Positions 30,451-42,171 of a stretch of 44,534 bases of DNA are shown piece after piece (within the stretch, counting starts at the first letter, position 1; each line of letters begins with the position of its first letter). Position numbers and translations under genes: made by a program. Origin of the DNA: Pilasporangium apinafurcum (lineage: Eukaryota; Oomycota; Peronosporomycetes; Pythiales; Pythiaceae); the NCBI GenBank assembly GCA_001600495.1, contig BCKE01000035.1, positions 79,887 to 124,420 of the forward strand. Reading direction: 5' to 3'. The notes under the pieces were generated by a model. That model saw only the letters and a list, made by a program, of their open reading frames with translations. It did no database searches and was not told where the DNA came from.

Positions 30451-31609
30451 CTAAAATGTGATCTGGGCGCCGTAGCCAAACTTGAAATCGTCCTTCGCGG
30501 GGTACGCTTCCGCCGACAGCGTCAGCATGAAATTCGGCAGCACGCGCGTCTCGATACTCGTAGCGACGCGACCGGTCTGGTCGAGGCTCGTCACGATGTG
30601 CGATTGGTTCAGTTCGACTTCCACGCCGACCGTGGACTGCGATTCGCCCGAGGCGTGGTTGTACACGAGCTCCGAACCATAGCGGATACGCCCAGCGCGA
30701 CGCAGATACTGCAGTTGTAGTGTTCCCATCGCGCCAAATGTCGCCGTGCCTGCCCATTTGGGAGACGAATACTTGGCGCAATAAGCCGCAATGACCTTGC
30801 GGTGCTTGCCGTGATAATACCCTTCTCCCCCTAATGCGATCTGTGGTGTGATGCTCTGAAAATAGGAGACACCCAACAACGGGCCGTTCGAGAGCTTCAT
30901 GTTCCACGTAAAATCTTCGCCCGAGTAATCGAAATCCGCCAGCACTTGACTGCTGTGTGCTTCAGCTTTCAATTGCGATTTCACGCGCATCTTCCAGTTA
31001 GCAGAAAGCCGCTGATTCCATCGCGCGTCTAAATATCCGTCGGGTGTGATCTTGCTCATGAGAAACGTCGATGGGTCCATGGCATCACCAGCAACGACAT
31101 TTGCACCAAATTGATACAAACCACCCGGGACCATGGGTGTGCCAAGCAAGAACGAGTGTGAGGTCGAGAATTTCTGGCCCAAAATGCGCGTGAAATCAAA
31201 CCGGAATCCGTCGAACGCATCAGGTGACACGGGGCCTTTCAATTCGTTCGTGGCATTTTCGTAGAGCCCTGGGTTAGGCAGCTTCAGTCGCTCTTTTTCA
31301 ATTTCTTCTACTTGCTGCATGTAAACGGGCAGCTCACCCGACTCATTGATATCAAAGGGCTACAGTGATCCAAGACAGACATATCCAAGGTCAGTATGAG
31401 AACCTCATGCTTTAAAGAGTATGGAAATTTGGCTGCTCATGCTTGTCATCATCAGGAAAATTGCATGAAGAAAATGGCACGCGCAAAAAAAATGCAATAT
31501 GGAAAGAGAAAGAGCCACATACCGCTGCTGCGCTGGTGGCCAGCACTGGGAATCGTTGCTTCTGCTCATCGGCAGCCGTAGCCGTCGCTTTACTGGAGGT
31601 GGCGCCCAT
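30451..31609 (-). CDS. TOM40: Mitochondrial import channel TOM40
   Basis: Exons 31609-31523 and 31359-30451 (331 aa). After a 45-residue N-terminal segment (MGATSSKATATAADEQKQRF...) the body is a typical Tom40 beta-barrel: PNPGLYENATNELKGPVSPD, FDGFRFDFTRILGQKFSTSH and SFLLGTPMV, alternating amphipathic strands, GGEGYYHGKHR, and a C-terminal beta-signal FKFGYGAQITF recognised by the SAM complex. It forms the general entry pore for nuclear-encoded proteins in the mitochondrial outer membrane. Length agrees with the family (about 310-380 aa). The donor GTATGT and acceptor CTGTAG keep phase 0. The start ATG at 31609 lies in a favourable ACCATGG context. Confidence 0.93.
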
Positions 31610-32194
31610 GGTCAACGCGATATTTCCACGTCCGCTCTTTGGCGTTCGGCCGATGCGCTTTGTGGGCCAAACAAAGGCGCAGCATAAAAAACAGGTATAA
31701 GTAAAAAAAGTGTTTTATACATTTCACAATGGTGTGGGCCACAAATTTATAGCGATATACCGTGGAGAATCAGATAAGTACGACTAATATTCATTTGCTA
31801 CATATATCGAAATCCTGGAAACCTAAGCCGACAATGCATTTGAGACTTTTTTGCATGGCATTTATGTGATCGCCATGCAAGCAGCTCATTAATTATTTTC
31901 AAAATACTGGTCCCATTTGTCTATCACGTCGATCTCGCTTCAGGCACACCTCCTTTATATTCCTCAAGTCACTGGAAAGTATCGGGATGGAGGCTGCGAG
32001 GAAATGGCCAAATCCACTTTGACATCGTGCATTCTCTTATCGTCGAATCTTTCTAAGGTATGGCGGCGTTTATTCAAATGCGTTTCACTGCATCTCTAGC
32101 TCAAAACGGTACCATTATCTCGTTGTATTCGGCCATACTTCGGTACATGCTGGAGTGTGATGAGCTTCGCCATGGGGTTCAAGTGACGAGAGAT

Positions 32195-32440
32195 TCACCA
32201 TCGCCAGGGGAAACCTGAGATGTCTTGTGATAGTATCCAATTCGTATTATCACGGTACATCTGTCGTTGCTCATGTATCACGGCCATGCTTTGCAGTCTA
32301 TGAGTCGCTAGGTAGGCGTAATTCAATATAAGCTGCAGAAGTCCAAACGCATCCAGATCGATGAATTCCTTTTGCACGAATAACTTCCGACAAATTTCAG
32401 TATATCTCCTGATGCGAGTTCGATCCTGGTTTTTAATACA
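32195..32440 (-). pseudogene. Decayed coding segment of unknown origin
   Basis: About 80 codons stay open (RRYTEICRKLFVQKEFIDLD, then AFGLLQLILNYAYLATHRLQ) with helical, protein-like composition and no obvious start. They end at a stop at 32195. I do not recognise the family. The segment may belong to the decayed gene just upstream. Confidence 0.35.
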
Positions 32441-32519
32441 TCGCTAAAAAGCCACATTAATCGGAATCTTAATCATCAATTCCTGTTTTATAAAACACCT
32501 CGATACTTTGCTATTTGGT

Positions 32520-32960
32520 GGTGATGTTCACTTAGTGTGTAGCCGCTAATCGTTTCCAAGGTGTCACATTGTCGACAGACCTGCTTTGTTCCTTCGATAT
32601 CTCTTTATCTTTGACTATGACAGTTCATCGTCTCTCTTCACAACCACAGAATATATCCTCAGCTTGGTCAAGTCAGAGAGCATGACCAATACATGAATTT
32701 GATTGTGCTCCGGTAGATCGCTCGTAGAAAATACCATCTAACAGCACATACATCCTGTACTTTTTTGTCTCTAGTTTGGTTCTTATATCCTTGATATCTT
32801 CTTCAATACATTGGAAGCCGATATCGAGTCAATTGTCACCTTTGTACGTTCGAAATAGAGTCAGTCGAGCTTAATGACCGTCGTATTCTTTCCCCAGTTT
32901 GAATGCGATTTTCCATTTCAGCTCAGAAACCAACTCGCTCGTTTTGGTCACAACAATGAA
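32520..32960 (-). pseudogene. Possible Crinkler-like (CRN) N-terminal remnant
   Basis: One minus-strand frame with several stops reads TSELVSELKWKIAFKLG, then LTLFRTYKGDN and DIGFQCIEEDIKDIRTKLET. The order of a ubiquitin-like helix followed by an L-x-LF-x-x-x-KGD(N/T) strand recalls the LFLAK-type N-terminal domain of oomycete Crinkler effectors, with no LFLAK motif preserved. At least four in-frame stops (for example near 32831 and 32880) show it is not translated. The assignment is weak and by eye. Confidence 0.25.
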
Positions 32961-33451
32961 AAAAAGTATTACCTTTCTTCAACACCTCGCGCAGCCATCT
33001 GAGATCGTTCGCTTACGGCATCGCCAAGAAACAACAAGTGTGAATCGTCGCGATACCATGGAATGTTCTTCTTCTCTTTGCGGTCTTCTTACGATACCAA
33101 GAAACAAAAATACTTGAATAAAGCATTTCTCTTAGGGACCTCTTCCGCTCGACTAGCGCTTCCTATTAACCGAGAGACCATGGTCTGCACAAATTACTTG
33201 TGCTCTTCTCAGCAACCATCTCCAGACGCTGGCTGACCACACACGAACCTGCTAATTCATCATCTTCGTTGTGATAAAAGTCGCCAAGCGGAAACCAATA
33301 CTGATAATCAAGGGTTAGGGGATATATTGGGAATTAAAGTTGCACTAATATTTGTTGCGCATACGTTGCGGATTTGCAATTATTGTTGATGAAGTAACAA
33401 CTAACACTAATACCGGTTATTTGCTGTTACTGGAACGCGTGAAGCAACAAT

Positions 33452-35460
33452 ATGATTGAGTTCCAGCGATTGCTGGACCATGGGTTGCAACAAACTGAAG
33501 GCAGAGATGACAGCAATGCATCGCTGACACTAGTCTATGTCACAGCAGAGTGGGTGGATGCTCTTGATGCTGTTGTGTGTCCACGACTCGAAGCATTGGT
33601 GGAACAAATTAATTCGGCTCCTGCAGGAAAGCGGGTGCGGTTGCGCATACTTCGCCATGATGCTTCATCATCCACCGACTTCCAACGATTTTGCAAACAC
33701 TTTGGTATCATCAGTCTTCCTTGCTGCATGCTGTTAGAGAATACCAATGGTGAATTGCAGGAAGTATTAGAGGATGTATTTAAGGTAGTACGATGCTTGT
33801 TGTTTTCGTTTGTGTGTCATTTTCTCAAGAATGAGATTGTTATTATCGTGACAGCATCACCAAGCAGTGGATAATTGTGAGACAAAGTCTGAAATACCGT
33901 CATGTATGCTGCCATTCACTATACGACGTATATTCACTCACGAAAAGCGTAGATACTGAGCTGAACGTTGCGTTTCATATTTGTATCGACACAACAGATG
34001 AACAGCTTAGCACCATGCTTGATCGCAGGTCATCCTCATTATCGACTCTTCGATCCTGGTACACTATTAACCAAAGCAACCCGGCATTGCCTTTGGCGAG
34101 TGTCTCCGACCCCACGCTCATTAAAATGCGTGAAAACGCCACGGAACTATTTGAAAAAGGTGATTTCCTCGCTGCGGCAAAGCAATTCGTGCAAGTATTA
34201 CTTCGATATCCGGAATGTTCCAAGTCCAACTTCAATTTAGCAGTCATATTACAGACAATTGGTAAGAAAACAAAACTCAATAATGAAGACATTATGCTCA
34301 TTGATGGATGGAATTGCTTTATTAACCTGTGATTAACTGTTGTACTGTAGGTGAAACCTACTTTGCCATTGCATTCATGTTTGCGGTCATCGCGATTGAT
34401 GACAATGATTCGGTGGCGCACACTGTCATCAGGTGAGTGAGGCTCGTTCTTCCTCTTATCTTCTTGCCCACTCCTCTATCTACCCACTCTAATTAAACTT
34501 CATTGTACTTGTAGATCAGTGTACTACCAAGACGAGCCCGACCGTGTAGTTTCTGGATACCTTGACATCATCGAAAGGTACCCTCACCACTTCCGTGCCG
34601 TTCATTCACTCGCAACGCTGCGTGGTGAAGCCACAACTGCCGCGCCTGCGTACGTGAAGCAGGTGTTTGACGAACTGGCCGATACGTTTGAAGACAAACT
34701 CGTCACGCATTTAGAGTATCGCGTGCCTTGGCAACTTGTTGACGCCTTACAAAAACAAGCACCCGATGCATTGGCACCTCTAGTCACTGGTGATTCAACT
34801 GTGGAGAAGAAGAATGAGAATTGCTGGCGTGTGGCTGATGTAGGTTGTGGAACGGGGCTCTGTGGTCGTCTGCTGCGTCCATTTGTAGCGTACATCGTTG
34901 GGGTACGTTTGTGATATGAGCATTAAGATGATCACATATTCACTTACAGCATCTTTTCTTAATTATAGGTCGACATTTCGCCGCTCATGATTGAGAAAGC
35001 ACGCGAAACGGGTGCTTATGACGATCTACAAAGTACGTGGAATCAAATGGGAACTGCAATAGAAAGAATTCAATTAAAAATACTGACTTGATCTCTTCCT
35101 ACAGTCGATGAAATCACTCCCTTTCTCCAGAATTGTGAAGATCAGTCGCTCGATCTCATCATCTCAGCGGACGTTTGGATCTATGTGGGAAAACTGGACC
35201 ACATTTTTGCGCTCTGCTCCCAGAAACTCAAGTCACAAGGCTGGCTCGCGTTCTCCATTGAATGTTTACCCTTTCAATCTGTTGTCGACAATGATGGGTA
35301 CCGTCTGGCACCATCCGGCCGCTTTCAGCATTCGGAAGCGTACATTTCAACACTCGCAGATGCCCATGGCTTCGTAATCCACGTCAACAACCCCATTGAT
35401 GTACGTAAAGAGAGCGGCGAACCCATCCCAGGCAGAATTTATCTGCTTCAACGTGCGTAG
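33452..35460 (+). CDS. Thioredoxin-like / TPR / SAM-dependent methyltransferase fusion (538 aa)
   Basis: Six in-phase exons: 33452-33784, 33868-34261, 34351-34432, 34515-34902, 34969-35032 and 35105-35460. Residues about 25-105 have a thioredoxin-like layout (LTLVYVTAEWVDALDAVVCP, later the cis-Pro segment IISLPCCMLLENTNGELQE), but the CxxC position reads WVDAL. Residues about 185-285 carry TPR-like helices (MRENATELFEKGDFLAAAKQ, YPECSKSNFNLAVILQTIGE). The C-terminal 180 residues are a class I methyltransferase: VADVGCGTGLCGRLL (SAM loop), VGVDISPLMIEKARE, LIISADVWIYVGKL. TPR-plus-methyltransferase pairings exist in bacteria and eukaryotes. The substrate is unknown. Convergent with the next gene (290 bp). 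Confidence 0.75.
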
Positions 35461-35750
35461 CGATGACCAACGCCTACTTCAACACCATTCGTGATTAAGA
35501 AATGATGCATCATTGACGTAAACAGGTCCAAAGGATGCAGTAAAGCAAATGTTGATGAATCGTTTATTATCTAGTATATATATATTTTGATTCGCATTCT
35601 GCTTAGATAAAATGCGAGAGAGATATCGCCGCTATTTTCAATCGAGAATCCACACGCGGCTCTGTCATCCCTCTCTCTGCTTCTATAATTTTTTTCTATT
35701 GCACCCAACCAACGCATATCGTACAAACAAACCAAGCACATAGACATCAC

Positions 35751-36851
35751 TCACTGTCGCGTGTTAATCGCTTCTGTAGACGATGCACTACCCAATACAA
35801 CCATCTTGGACGATGGCTGCATGCCCATAAGTTTGCAAAGCGCTTCACGGTAATTCCATGACAGCACTGTCTGGCAAATCTTCTCGCCCTTAAACGTGAA
35901 AAACGATGTGCCACTGATACACACTTTCTCATGGCGTGGTTGGATGCCAAAAATCGGATAAATCTGTGTCCCGCTAAATACCCATGTCGCCTTCATCTTG
36001 TCACCATAGATGTCTTCGCGTTGAATTTCATATTCTTCCATTATACCATCCGGAAACGCATCGAGCAGCAAGTTCCAGTGCGACATGATAGCTTCTACAC
36101 CACGCAAACCTTCTGAATAATCCGGACTGATAAATGTCACGTCATTGTCGTACACCGTGTCCGCAATTTCTTCCATATCTTCAATACCACCCGTGTTCCA
36201 TGCTTCTAAGATCTCGTGTAAAATGTCATACCGTCGTCGGAACATGCGTTCAGCCTCGGCACGCTCGGTGTCCATCATCTCTTGCTTTATTTGCACCAGA
36301 TCAGCCGCTGAGTTGCTATCATTGATGTTCAAGGCTTTACTGTTCTTTTTTGTTGACGTAGTCGGTTGCACTTTAATCTTCTTCTCTTCTTCCTGTTGAC
36401 GTTGCATTTCTGGATTCTTGCGTTTACGATGACGTTGCATAGCATCTGATTGTGTTTCACTAATACTGCTACAACTATTGACATCGAAATTTTCCAACAA
36501 TGGCTCATCGTTCAGCTTGGATCCCAACACAGCAGCCATTAAAGTCGCTTCTTCTTCACTCTCATGGTCGTATTCACTGCTAAATGCAGTAGAACTAGGC
36601 GACACCAATGCTGCCTTATTATTAAAAGGTTCGACAAAGTCATCAGCGGTAGCCATCAGGAAATTATCAAACCCCATGTCCATCTCAAATGGCAATCCGG
36701 GGCAATCCAGCGCATCCAAACTTTCTTCCCATTCGCGCCAGTCGCTGTTGCCACGGAACTGGTCAAAACCCAACGAGCTCAGGGACAATGATGACGACGA
36801 CGCCACCAGCGAGGACAGACCCGTCAATGAATTGTTACGGCCAACTTCCAT
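35751..36851 (-). CDS. NTF2/SnoaL-like domain protein with acidic and basic nuclear-type N-terminus (366 aa)
   Basis: Intact single-exon ORF. Residues 1-35 are Ser/Leu rich and residues 40-110 are acidic with hydrophobics (FDNFLMATADDF, HESEEEATLM), resembling a transactivation region. A basic stretch follows (RHRKRKNPEMQRQQEEEKKI) that looks like an NLS or the basic half of a bZIP without a leucine zipper. Residues about 205-340 form an NTF2/SnoaL-like alpha-beta barrel: RYDILHEILEAWNTGGIEDM, YDNDVTFISPDYSEGLRGVE, MKATWVFSGTQIYPIFGI and GTSFFTFKGEKICQTVLSW. Such barrels are often small-ligand or dimerisation domains. A transcription-related role is inference. Confidence 0.75.
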   Translation of the reverse strand: MEVGRNNSLTGLSSLVASSSSLSLSSLGFDQFRGNSDWREWEESLDALDCPGLPFEMDMGFDNFLMATADDFVEPFNNKAALVSPSSTAFSSEYDHESEEEATLMAAVLGSKLNDEPLLENFDVNSCSSISETQSDAMQRHRKRKNPEMQRQQEEEKKIKVQPTTSTKKNSKALNINDSNSAADLVQIKQEMMDTERAEAERMFRRRYDILHEILEAWNTGGIEDMEEIADTVYDNDVTFISPDYSEGLRGVEAIMSHWNLLLDAFPDGIMEEYEIQREDIYGDKMKATWVFSGTQIYPIFGIQPRHEKVCISGTSFFTFKGEKICQTVLSWNYREALCKLMGMQPSSKMVVLGSASSTEAINTRQ

Positions 36852-37942
36852 GTTGTAGTGGTATGCACAAAAGGATGATACTAGATACGCTTAGTCTTCC
36901 GCTGGTGGAGGAGGAGCTTCTCGTCCTTGGCGCTAAAGTTCAGAAATGAGTCATAGCGTAGCTGTTTGGCTCGCGTTCTTCAGAATCCAAAAATTACGAT
37001 AATGGACGACGACAACTACAAAAAGTTGCGAAATTAGACACTGTAACCATGGATATGACGACGGTCGGTCACCCATAGGCCTTGAACTTGAGTGTTAAAG
37101 GGTACGGGTTGCTGAACATAAACCGGCTCACCGATACAGAGTCAGCAATTCATACCGATAATACCGGTATATGGTCCTTTTCTGGTGTCGGCATTGACAG
37201 TTTAGCTCATTTTTTGGTCATGCCCAGGAACAGTTGGCCGAGACCAGTCTGCGATTCAAGGCTCCTCTCTCTCTTTCATTAGAACTCAGTGATGGATGGC
37301 AAAGATGAAAAATGCGTGTCATACCATCCGATAAACTTCTTCAGATTGGGAAAACATGCGGTAGTACATCTGGTCCACGTCTGGGCAAATTTGGCTGCTT
37401 AGACCAATCCAACGAAAGTGCCGGTTTTAGGTCTCGAGTCGTTTCAGGTTACCGGTAATGCGTTACAAGTAGGCTGTTATTCTTTGGCTGTGCTGAATTC
37501 TTTCCAATATGTATGTATGGCGTTTGAGTCCACACGTTGCTTGGGTGATGATTTTGATAGTGGGTGGGATTCTTTCTTTCCTTCCTTCTCTCTTCGTTGT
37601 TGCTTTCGCGCCAAAATGGTAGATGGTCCACATCAGTCTCCAAGATATTAGCATCCCTCCTCTAGTACAAGGAAGGGAGAACGCCAACTCACTCATGAGT
37701 ATCGTACCACTTTAGTTTGCATTGCCCAGTGTAGGACCTGGTTTTTCATCCGCAACCCCTCTTCCTGACAGAGTGGTGTCACATTGATATACCACTTTAG
37801 TGTTTGCCCTTGGACTGAAACAAGCGGTCCACTCTGGTCGCGTTATATAACAAATATAATTACTTTGTTGTTGATACGACTAATCACTAGATACTACTCT
37901 ATAGCAGTCAAATCCATAATCAACTGAAATTAGTTATTCTCG
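36852..37942. other. About 1.1 kb between genes, mostly without features
   Basis: No intact gene. A possible glutathione-S-transferase-like remnant lies at 37279-37480 on the minus strand, listed separately. The rest shows only short, unsupported frames. Confidence 0.5.
37279..37480 (-). pseudogene. Possible GST C-terminal-domain remnant
   Basis: A minus-strand frame ends FPNLKKFIGWYDTHFSSLPS followed by ITEF and a stop at 37279, which resembles the ending of a GST C-terminal helical domain (P-x-hydrophobic-x-x-[FW]-x-x-W-x...LPS/ARP). About 90 bp upstream, after stops, NALPVT recalls the NALT-ADI motif of GSTs. Stops and frame shifts exclude an intact gene. Assignment is tentative. Confidence 0.25.
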
Positions 37943-40363
37943 GTGCATCACTGTCCCAACTTCAAGAATTTCTTCCTTGTCTGGTGTGGCACTCAAACTG
38001 CTGGTAATGTCACGTCGCTGTGTTCCATCTCTGGAGATGGATGCGTTAGAAGTTTCTTCTCTCCCTGCTCAATTAACATCCATCTCCATTCCCTGGACTG
38101 TACGAGCCTTGCGGCATTATCAATCAATAGTGCTACCGGCTATTTTTGTAATAAAACGAGAGGCAGAGATGGGCTGTGCTTGGATCTGAGACGAAAAGAC
38201 GCGAACATTACTCTCTTCACCCCTCACCTTATCCATCGCTTTACTGCATGTGTATTTGTGGCGTTCAAAAGAATGTTTCTCTGCTGTGCTGTGGGCCAAT
38301 ATGTGAAAACCTATGCATTGACTTCGGAAGCGATTCAGTTGCAGCAAATGATAGGTCCATTGCAAGCCGATGTCACATGTGTTCGCTACAATCATAATGG
38401 TAAAGAGATTAACATCTCAACATTATACCAGTGATGCTAATCGTTGTGATTTGGTTGCATTTGCTACAGGAAAGATCTTGGCGAGTTGTAGTGTTGATGG
38501 TGCGATTTGCCTCAACGTGGCCGCGTCTGGCGAGTTGCTTTCGCGGTTCTTTTATCCAGCGAACAACACTACAAGTCGTGTACGTTTGTTGCCTTGAATG
38601 TGAAGAATTATTCGCGGCGTGCGTACTCTGATGGTGACATCTCTCATCATATGGACGGTATAGCGCGTTAATGCGGTGCATTTCAGCAGTGGATCTCGAT
38701 TCCTTGCTTCTGGTGGTAGCGATGGAAACGTCCGAGTACGTGTCGGTCTGCTTTTGCTATTAGTCTCAACCTCACATGTGGCACCGAGTATCTACAACTA
38801 ATGGAATCATGCAGGTCTGGGATTTAAAGACTCAAGAGGTGACACAGACATATTCAGTTAGTGCGAGTGCTGTGACGAGTGTCACCTTCAGCGGATATAA
38901 GGACGAGCAGATCGTTGCCGGCAGCGAGAGGTATGTTGTCAGCTTAAGTCATTCTATTACTGGACAAGTAGCGAAACCCTGATTACAATTCCTTTCACAT
39001 CGCTGTTATTGCATACAGTGGTGCGATATCTGTGTACGATGTCCAAACATCTGAAGCCTCAGCATTCCTAGCGGTTGATCCAAATCATGGAGTAGGTTTG
39101 ATTTGCATTTCAGTATAATACTCTTTTCAATCTAAATGAGGAAATTTATCGACTGACCACCGTATCATTACGCTTAGGTCTACAAAGTCACTGCATTGCA
39201 GTCGTCTCCTCACCCGTACGCTCGGCACAGCATCGGTGCTACCTATGGTGATGGATCTGTCCGTGTATGGGATGCCAGCACCGCCCAATTGACCGCGGAG
39301 TTTATTCGTCAACACCAGAATGCCGCTGCCACGTCGCTTGCGATCTCTCCAGTCAGCAAAGTGCTACTCACGAGCGGCGGACTCGATGGACGAGTTATCT
39401 TTTTCGATACGCTGCAGGGAAAGTAAGAACAGCCTCAGTGATAAACCATTGGGTGGTTTGTTGTGGTGCAAATACGCAAATGTTTTATTTTTTGCGCTGT
39501 CAGAAACCTTCGAAGTATGGAGTTGGATCACCCAGTCTCAGCACTCGCGCTCGGTGCAGATGGGAAAACCCTGTCAGTGGGAACGTCCACGGGCGAATTG
39601 TTGATTTTCGACTTGCGGGGTCACATTACGCCATTGTATACGACAACTGCGCACGAAGAAGCAGCGAGTGTGACGTCGTTGCATTTTGCCTGTTCTGGAT
39701 CGGATACATCTTCATTTGCGTCCGTACTACCAGAAGGGCAGCCTGTAGTATCTAGAGAGCAGGTCTCCCCCGGAAAAACGGGGATGACAGTGCACGAGAT
39801 TGCAGTCCACAAGCTGCAATCACTAGGCATTACAAACGATCAACACCACCCGTCATCATCGCCTGCTGTGAGCCCAACTGGTTCATCCTCTCGACCACAG
39901 CCCTTTGTTAGTCAACGTAAGTGTCTCTATTCCTTTAGAACTTGGACTCAGTTTGTAAAAGTGGCTAATATTTTTGCATTATGCAGCTCAACCAGCAACC
40001 ACAACCTCAAGCCAATCGAAATTGTTTCCACCTAATGCCTGGCTTTCCACTACCAACCGCAGCCCAGTCAAATCTGACGATCAACGTTACTCAGAGACTG
40101 CCTTTCCAGACTCTCAAATATCTTCAACAAGAGAGAGAGTAGGTGTACCTCATCCAAAAAATGATGAGCGTGATCATCACCAAGTACAGCAGCGAATTCA
40201 AACCCTATGCCTCGAAATGGAGAACCATTCCAGATCCCAGGTGGAACAAATTAATGCGATTTTGAATGATTTACTGCATCGATATGAAGCGGTTCTAGAG
40301 GAAAACGACGTTTTACGCACAGAGAATGAGCATTTAAAGCAGCATTTGATGTTAGATCGGTGA
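37943..40363 (+). CDS. NEDD1: NEDD1-like WD40 protein (gamma-tubulin ring complex recruitment)
   Basis: The 5' exon(s) are uncertain (open frame 37943-38399). Later exons are in phase: 38470-38579, 38664-38735, 38815-38930, 39019-39091, 39178-39422, 39504-39916 and 39987-40363. WD40 blades include DVTCVRYNHNGKILASCSVD, FSSGSRFLASGGSDGNVRVW with DLKTQEVTQTY, and AISPVSKVLLTSGGLDGRVI followed by FFDTLQGK. The next blade, DHPVSALALGADGKTLSVGT with STGELLIFDLRG, matches the NEDD1 pattern. A Ser/Pro-rich linker leads to a C-terminal helix (QQRIQTLCLEMENHSRSQVE...NEHLKQHLMLDR), where NEDD1 binds gamma-tubulin complexes. Acts at centrosomes/basal bodies and spindles. The start codon is not fixed; 37943 begins with GTG, so the true start is elsewhere. 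Confidence 0.75.
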
Positions 40364-40699
40364 CATATGAACATACATGTGCAACTCTGCCTGACAAGTA
40401 GTTGGTAACCTAGTTTACCCTGCAAATAGTTTATGAATGGACTTAACTAACTAGTATTAGCCTGCAGAAGTGTGTGATTGAGCGGGTCGATGAGGAAACA
40501 ATGGAAGTGGAATATGTATCGACATGTATGGACATTTATGATCATGAGCAAGTCAAAACACATGCAAGCAACGGCAAATGTATACATGAATTCATTGCCT
40601 CTCCCAATCAGCTTCGGGGTACAAGTACATTTGCACTCTTGCATGTAAATGGTAAATTGCTTCTTACATTCCTTAGCGACGACCGTGCAAATGGCGAGT

Positions 40700-41160
40700 A
40701 GGTAGTTGGTTCAAAACCAGGGCAAATCACTGGAGCAGAAATAGGAGTCTTTGTCGTGGAAATGCCGCTTCCTTGTGTACTAGGCGAAATCTGGGCAGCT
40801 TCATCAGTAGCGCTAGTATTATTGCTAGCGTTATTGCCGTTGGCAGTTTTAGTAGTGGATGACCTTGTGTTGGAAGTGGTCGTGGTGGTATTAGCCGTTT
40901 GGATGGTGTCATCAGCCGAAGTGGTGCTTGTGTCAGCTCAGCACACCACTAAAGCTAGACACGATGCTAGACGCAGACCATCTGAAATTGCGCCAGTCAA
41001 TTCAGAAAGTACATTCGAGCCCAAGCTCACATCGAAGTCGATTTCGTAATTGAATCAAGCGTTAACGCTCACGTCGACTCTGAGTAGATCAAGGTTCGAG
41101 GTAAAGTCGAGTTCTGTGGTCAGGAAATCGGCGACATTGCTGCTAGCCTCAGGGCAGAAT
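40700..41160 (-). pseudogene. Decayed paralogue of the Ser/Thr-rich secreted-type gene at 43615
   Basis: On the minus strand a Thr/Ser-rich frame (STTSADDTIQTANTTTTTSN...) ends PVICPGFEPTT, matching PVICPGFEPSTT of the 43615 gene in protein and DNA (the sequence GGTTCAAAACCAGGGCAAAT is common to both). Upstream, FNYEIDFDVSLGSNVLSELT and FLTTELDFTSNLDLLRVDVS stay in the same frame, but TGA stops lie after ...LALVVC and after ...DVSVNA. The original stop after the ICPGFEP tail is also lost. The gene is therefore inactive. It still has more N-terminal residues visible than the intact gene inside this window. Confidence 0.65.
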
Positions 41161-41618
41161 GACAAACATCCTGTACATCCTAGCCGCAGACATGATAAGT
41201 TCCTTTGCTGGTGTGTCTGCTAGTCCACCATCATGCTCCTCTTCTTTTTCCACTCTGCTTCGTGACTCTACTGCAAGAGCCACTAGTCGGACGAATGGGA
41301 GATCTGAACGGGAAAGTGAGTGTAACATTATTCTCACTCGCTATTACGATGTGCTGCATGCAAGAGTTGAGTTCTACGGAGCAGATGCAGTGAGTTGAAA
41401 GGCCGTTCTCTGCTTCAAGTCACGTGGGCGACATCTACTTGGTCACAGGGATCAATCTAGCTTGCTATCGCGCCAAAAATGATAGCTATATGGTATCAAT
41501 ATCGTTGCCAGCAAGCACACGCTCTTTGACACTATAGTTCTCCCCACATGAGATCGTACACGCTATATGAATTGCTTTTGTTGACGCAATTTACAAAAGC
41601 CTCAACTGGTAAAGCACT

Positions 41619-42171
41619 TTGCAGAGTATATCAATAAGAAAAGGAGACAGAGAGCTTTTGAATGGTGTGGGTTTGGGAATAAACGGCCAAAAAATGGAGA
41701 AGTTATCAAAGATCAAACATGAGCTATCGGCAGCAGAAAAAATGATGATTGTACGCTCCCATCACTACTTCGTGAAGGAAAAGGACGAAGGACATTCGAG
41801 AATGCAACGAAAAGTGCGGTAATGTCTAGCTGAGTGCATGGGCGTCTCTCAAAGCACAGTTGCATGTGTTATCGCGCAGTGGAATCGTCAGCGTGATCTC
41901 GGTTTTCCAGCTGAACCGTCACCTCCCACTCTGCTACTCTGCATCTCCTGTGACTACTATACGCGATATAGTATATGAGCACAACCAGAAAGTTCTTCCG
42001 AGATCTGGAGTCGAGCGAGAAAAAGTGTCAAACTCAAGCATCTGGATTGGTGCATGGAAAAAGATGCTAGCATATGAGGAAAAGTATCGTAACATCGACG
42101 GCGAAGAAGCTATAATGCCGATATATGACGATGACGATGATTTGAGAAATCTTAGTGAGGAAAGAGAATGA
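41619..42171 (+). pseudogene. Truncated DNA-transposase N-terminus (helix-turn-helix)
   Basis: KIKHELSAAEKMMIVRSHHY ends at a stop at 41820-41822, then CLAECMGVSQSTVACVIAQW continues with NRQRDLGFPAEPSPP in the same frame. The layout of a first helix with EK-x-x-hydrophobic-V, followed by a C-L-G-x-S-x-S-T-V-x-x-V-I-x-x-W recognition helix, is that of Tc1/mariner-like transposases common in oomycetes. A second frame (41860-42171) ends in an acidic tail (YDDDDDLRNLSEERE). No DDE catalytic core is present. Confidence 0.5.

Larger units (their letters stand above)
31610..33451. other. About 1.8 kb gene-poor region with decayed coding sequence
   Basis: No intact gene is seen. The first 550 bp show nothing. 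On the minus strand between about 32200 and 33120, protein-like segments occur with many stops; two are listed separately. The immediate upstream region of the methyltransferase fusion (33300-33451) shows no distinctive promoter motif. Confidence 0.5.
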
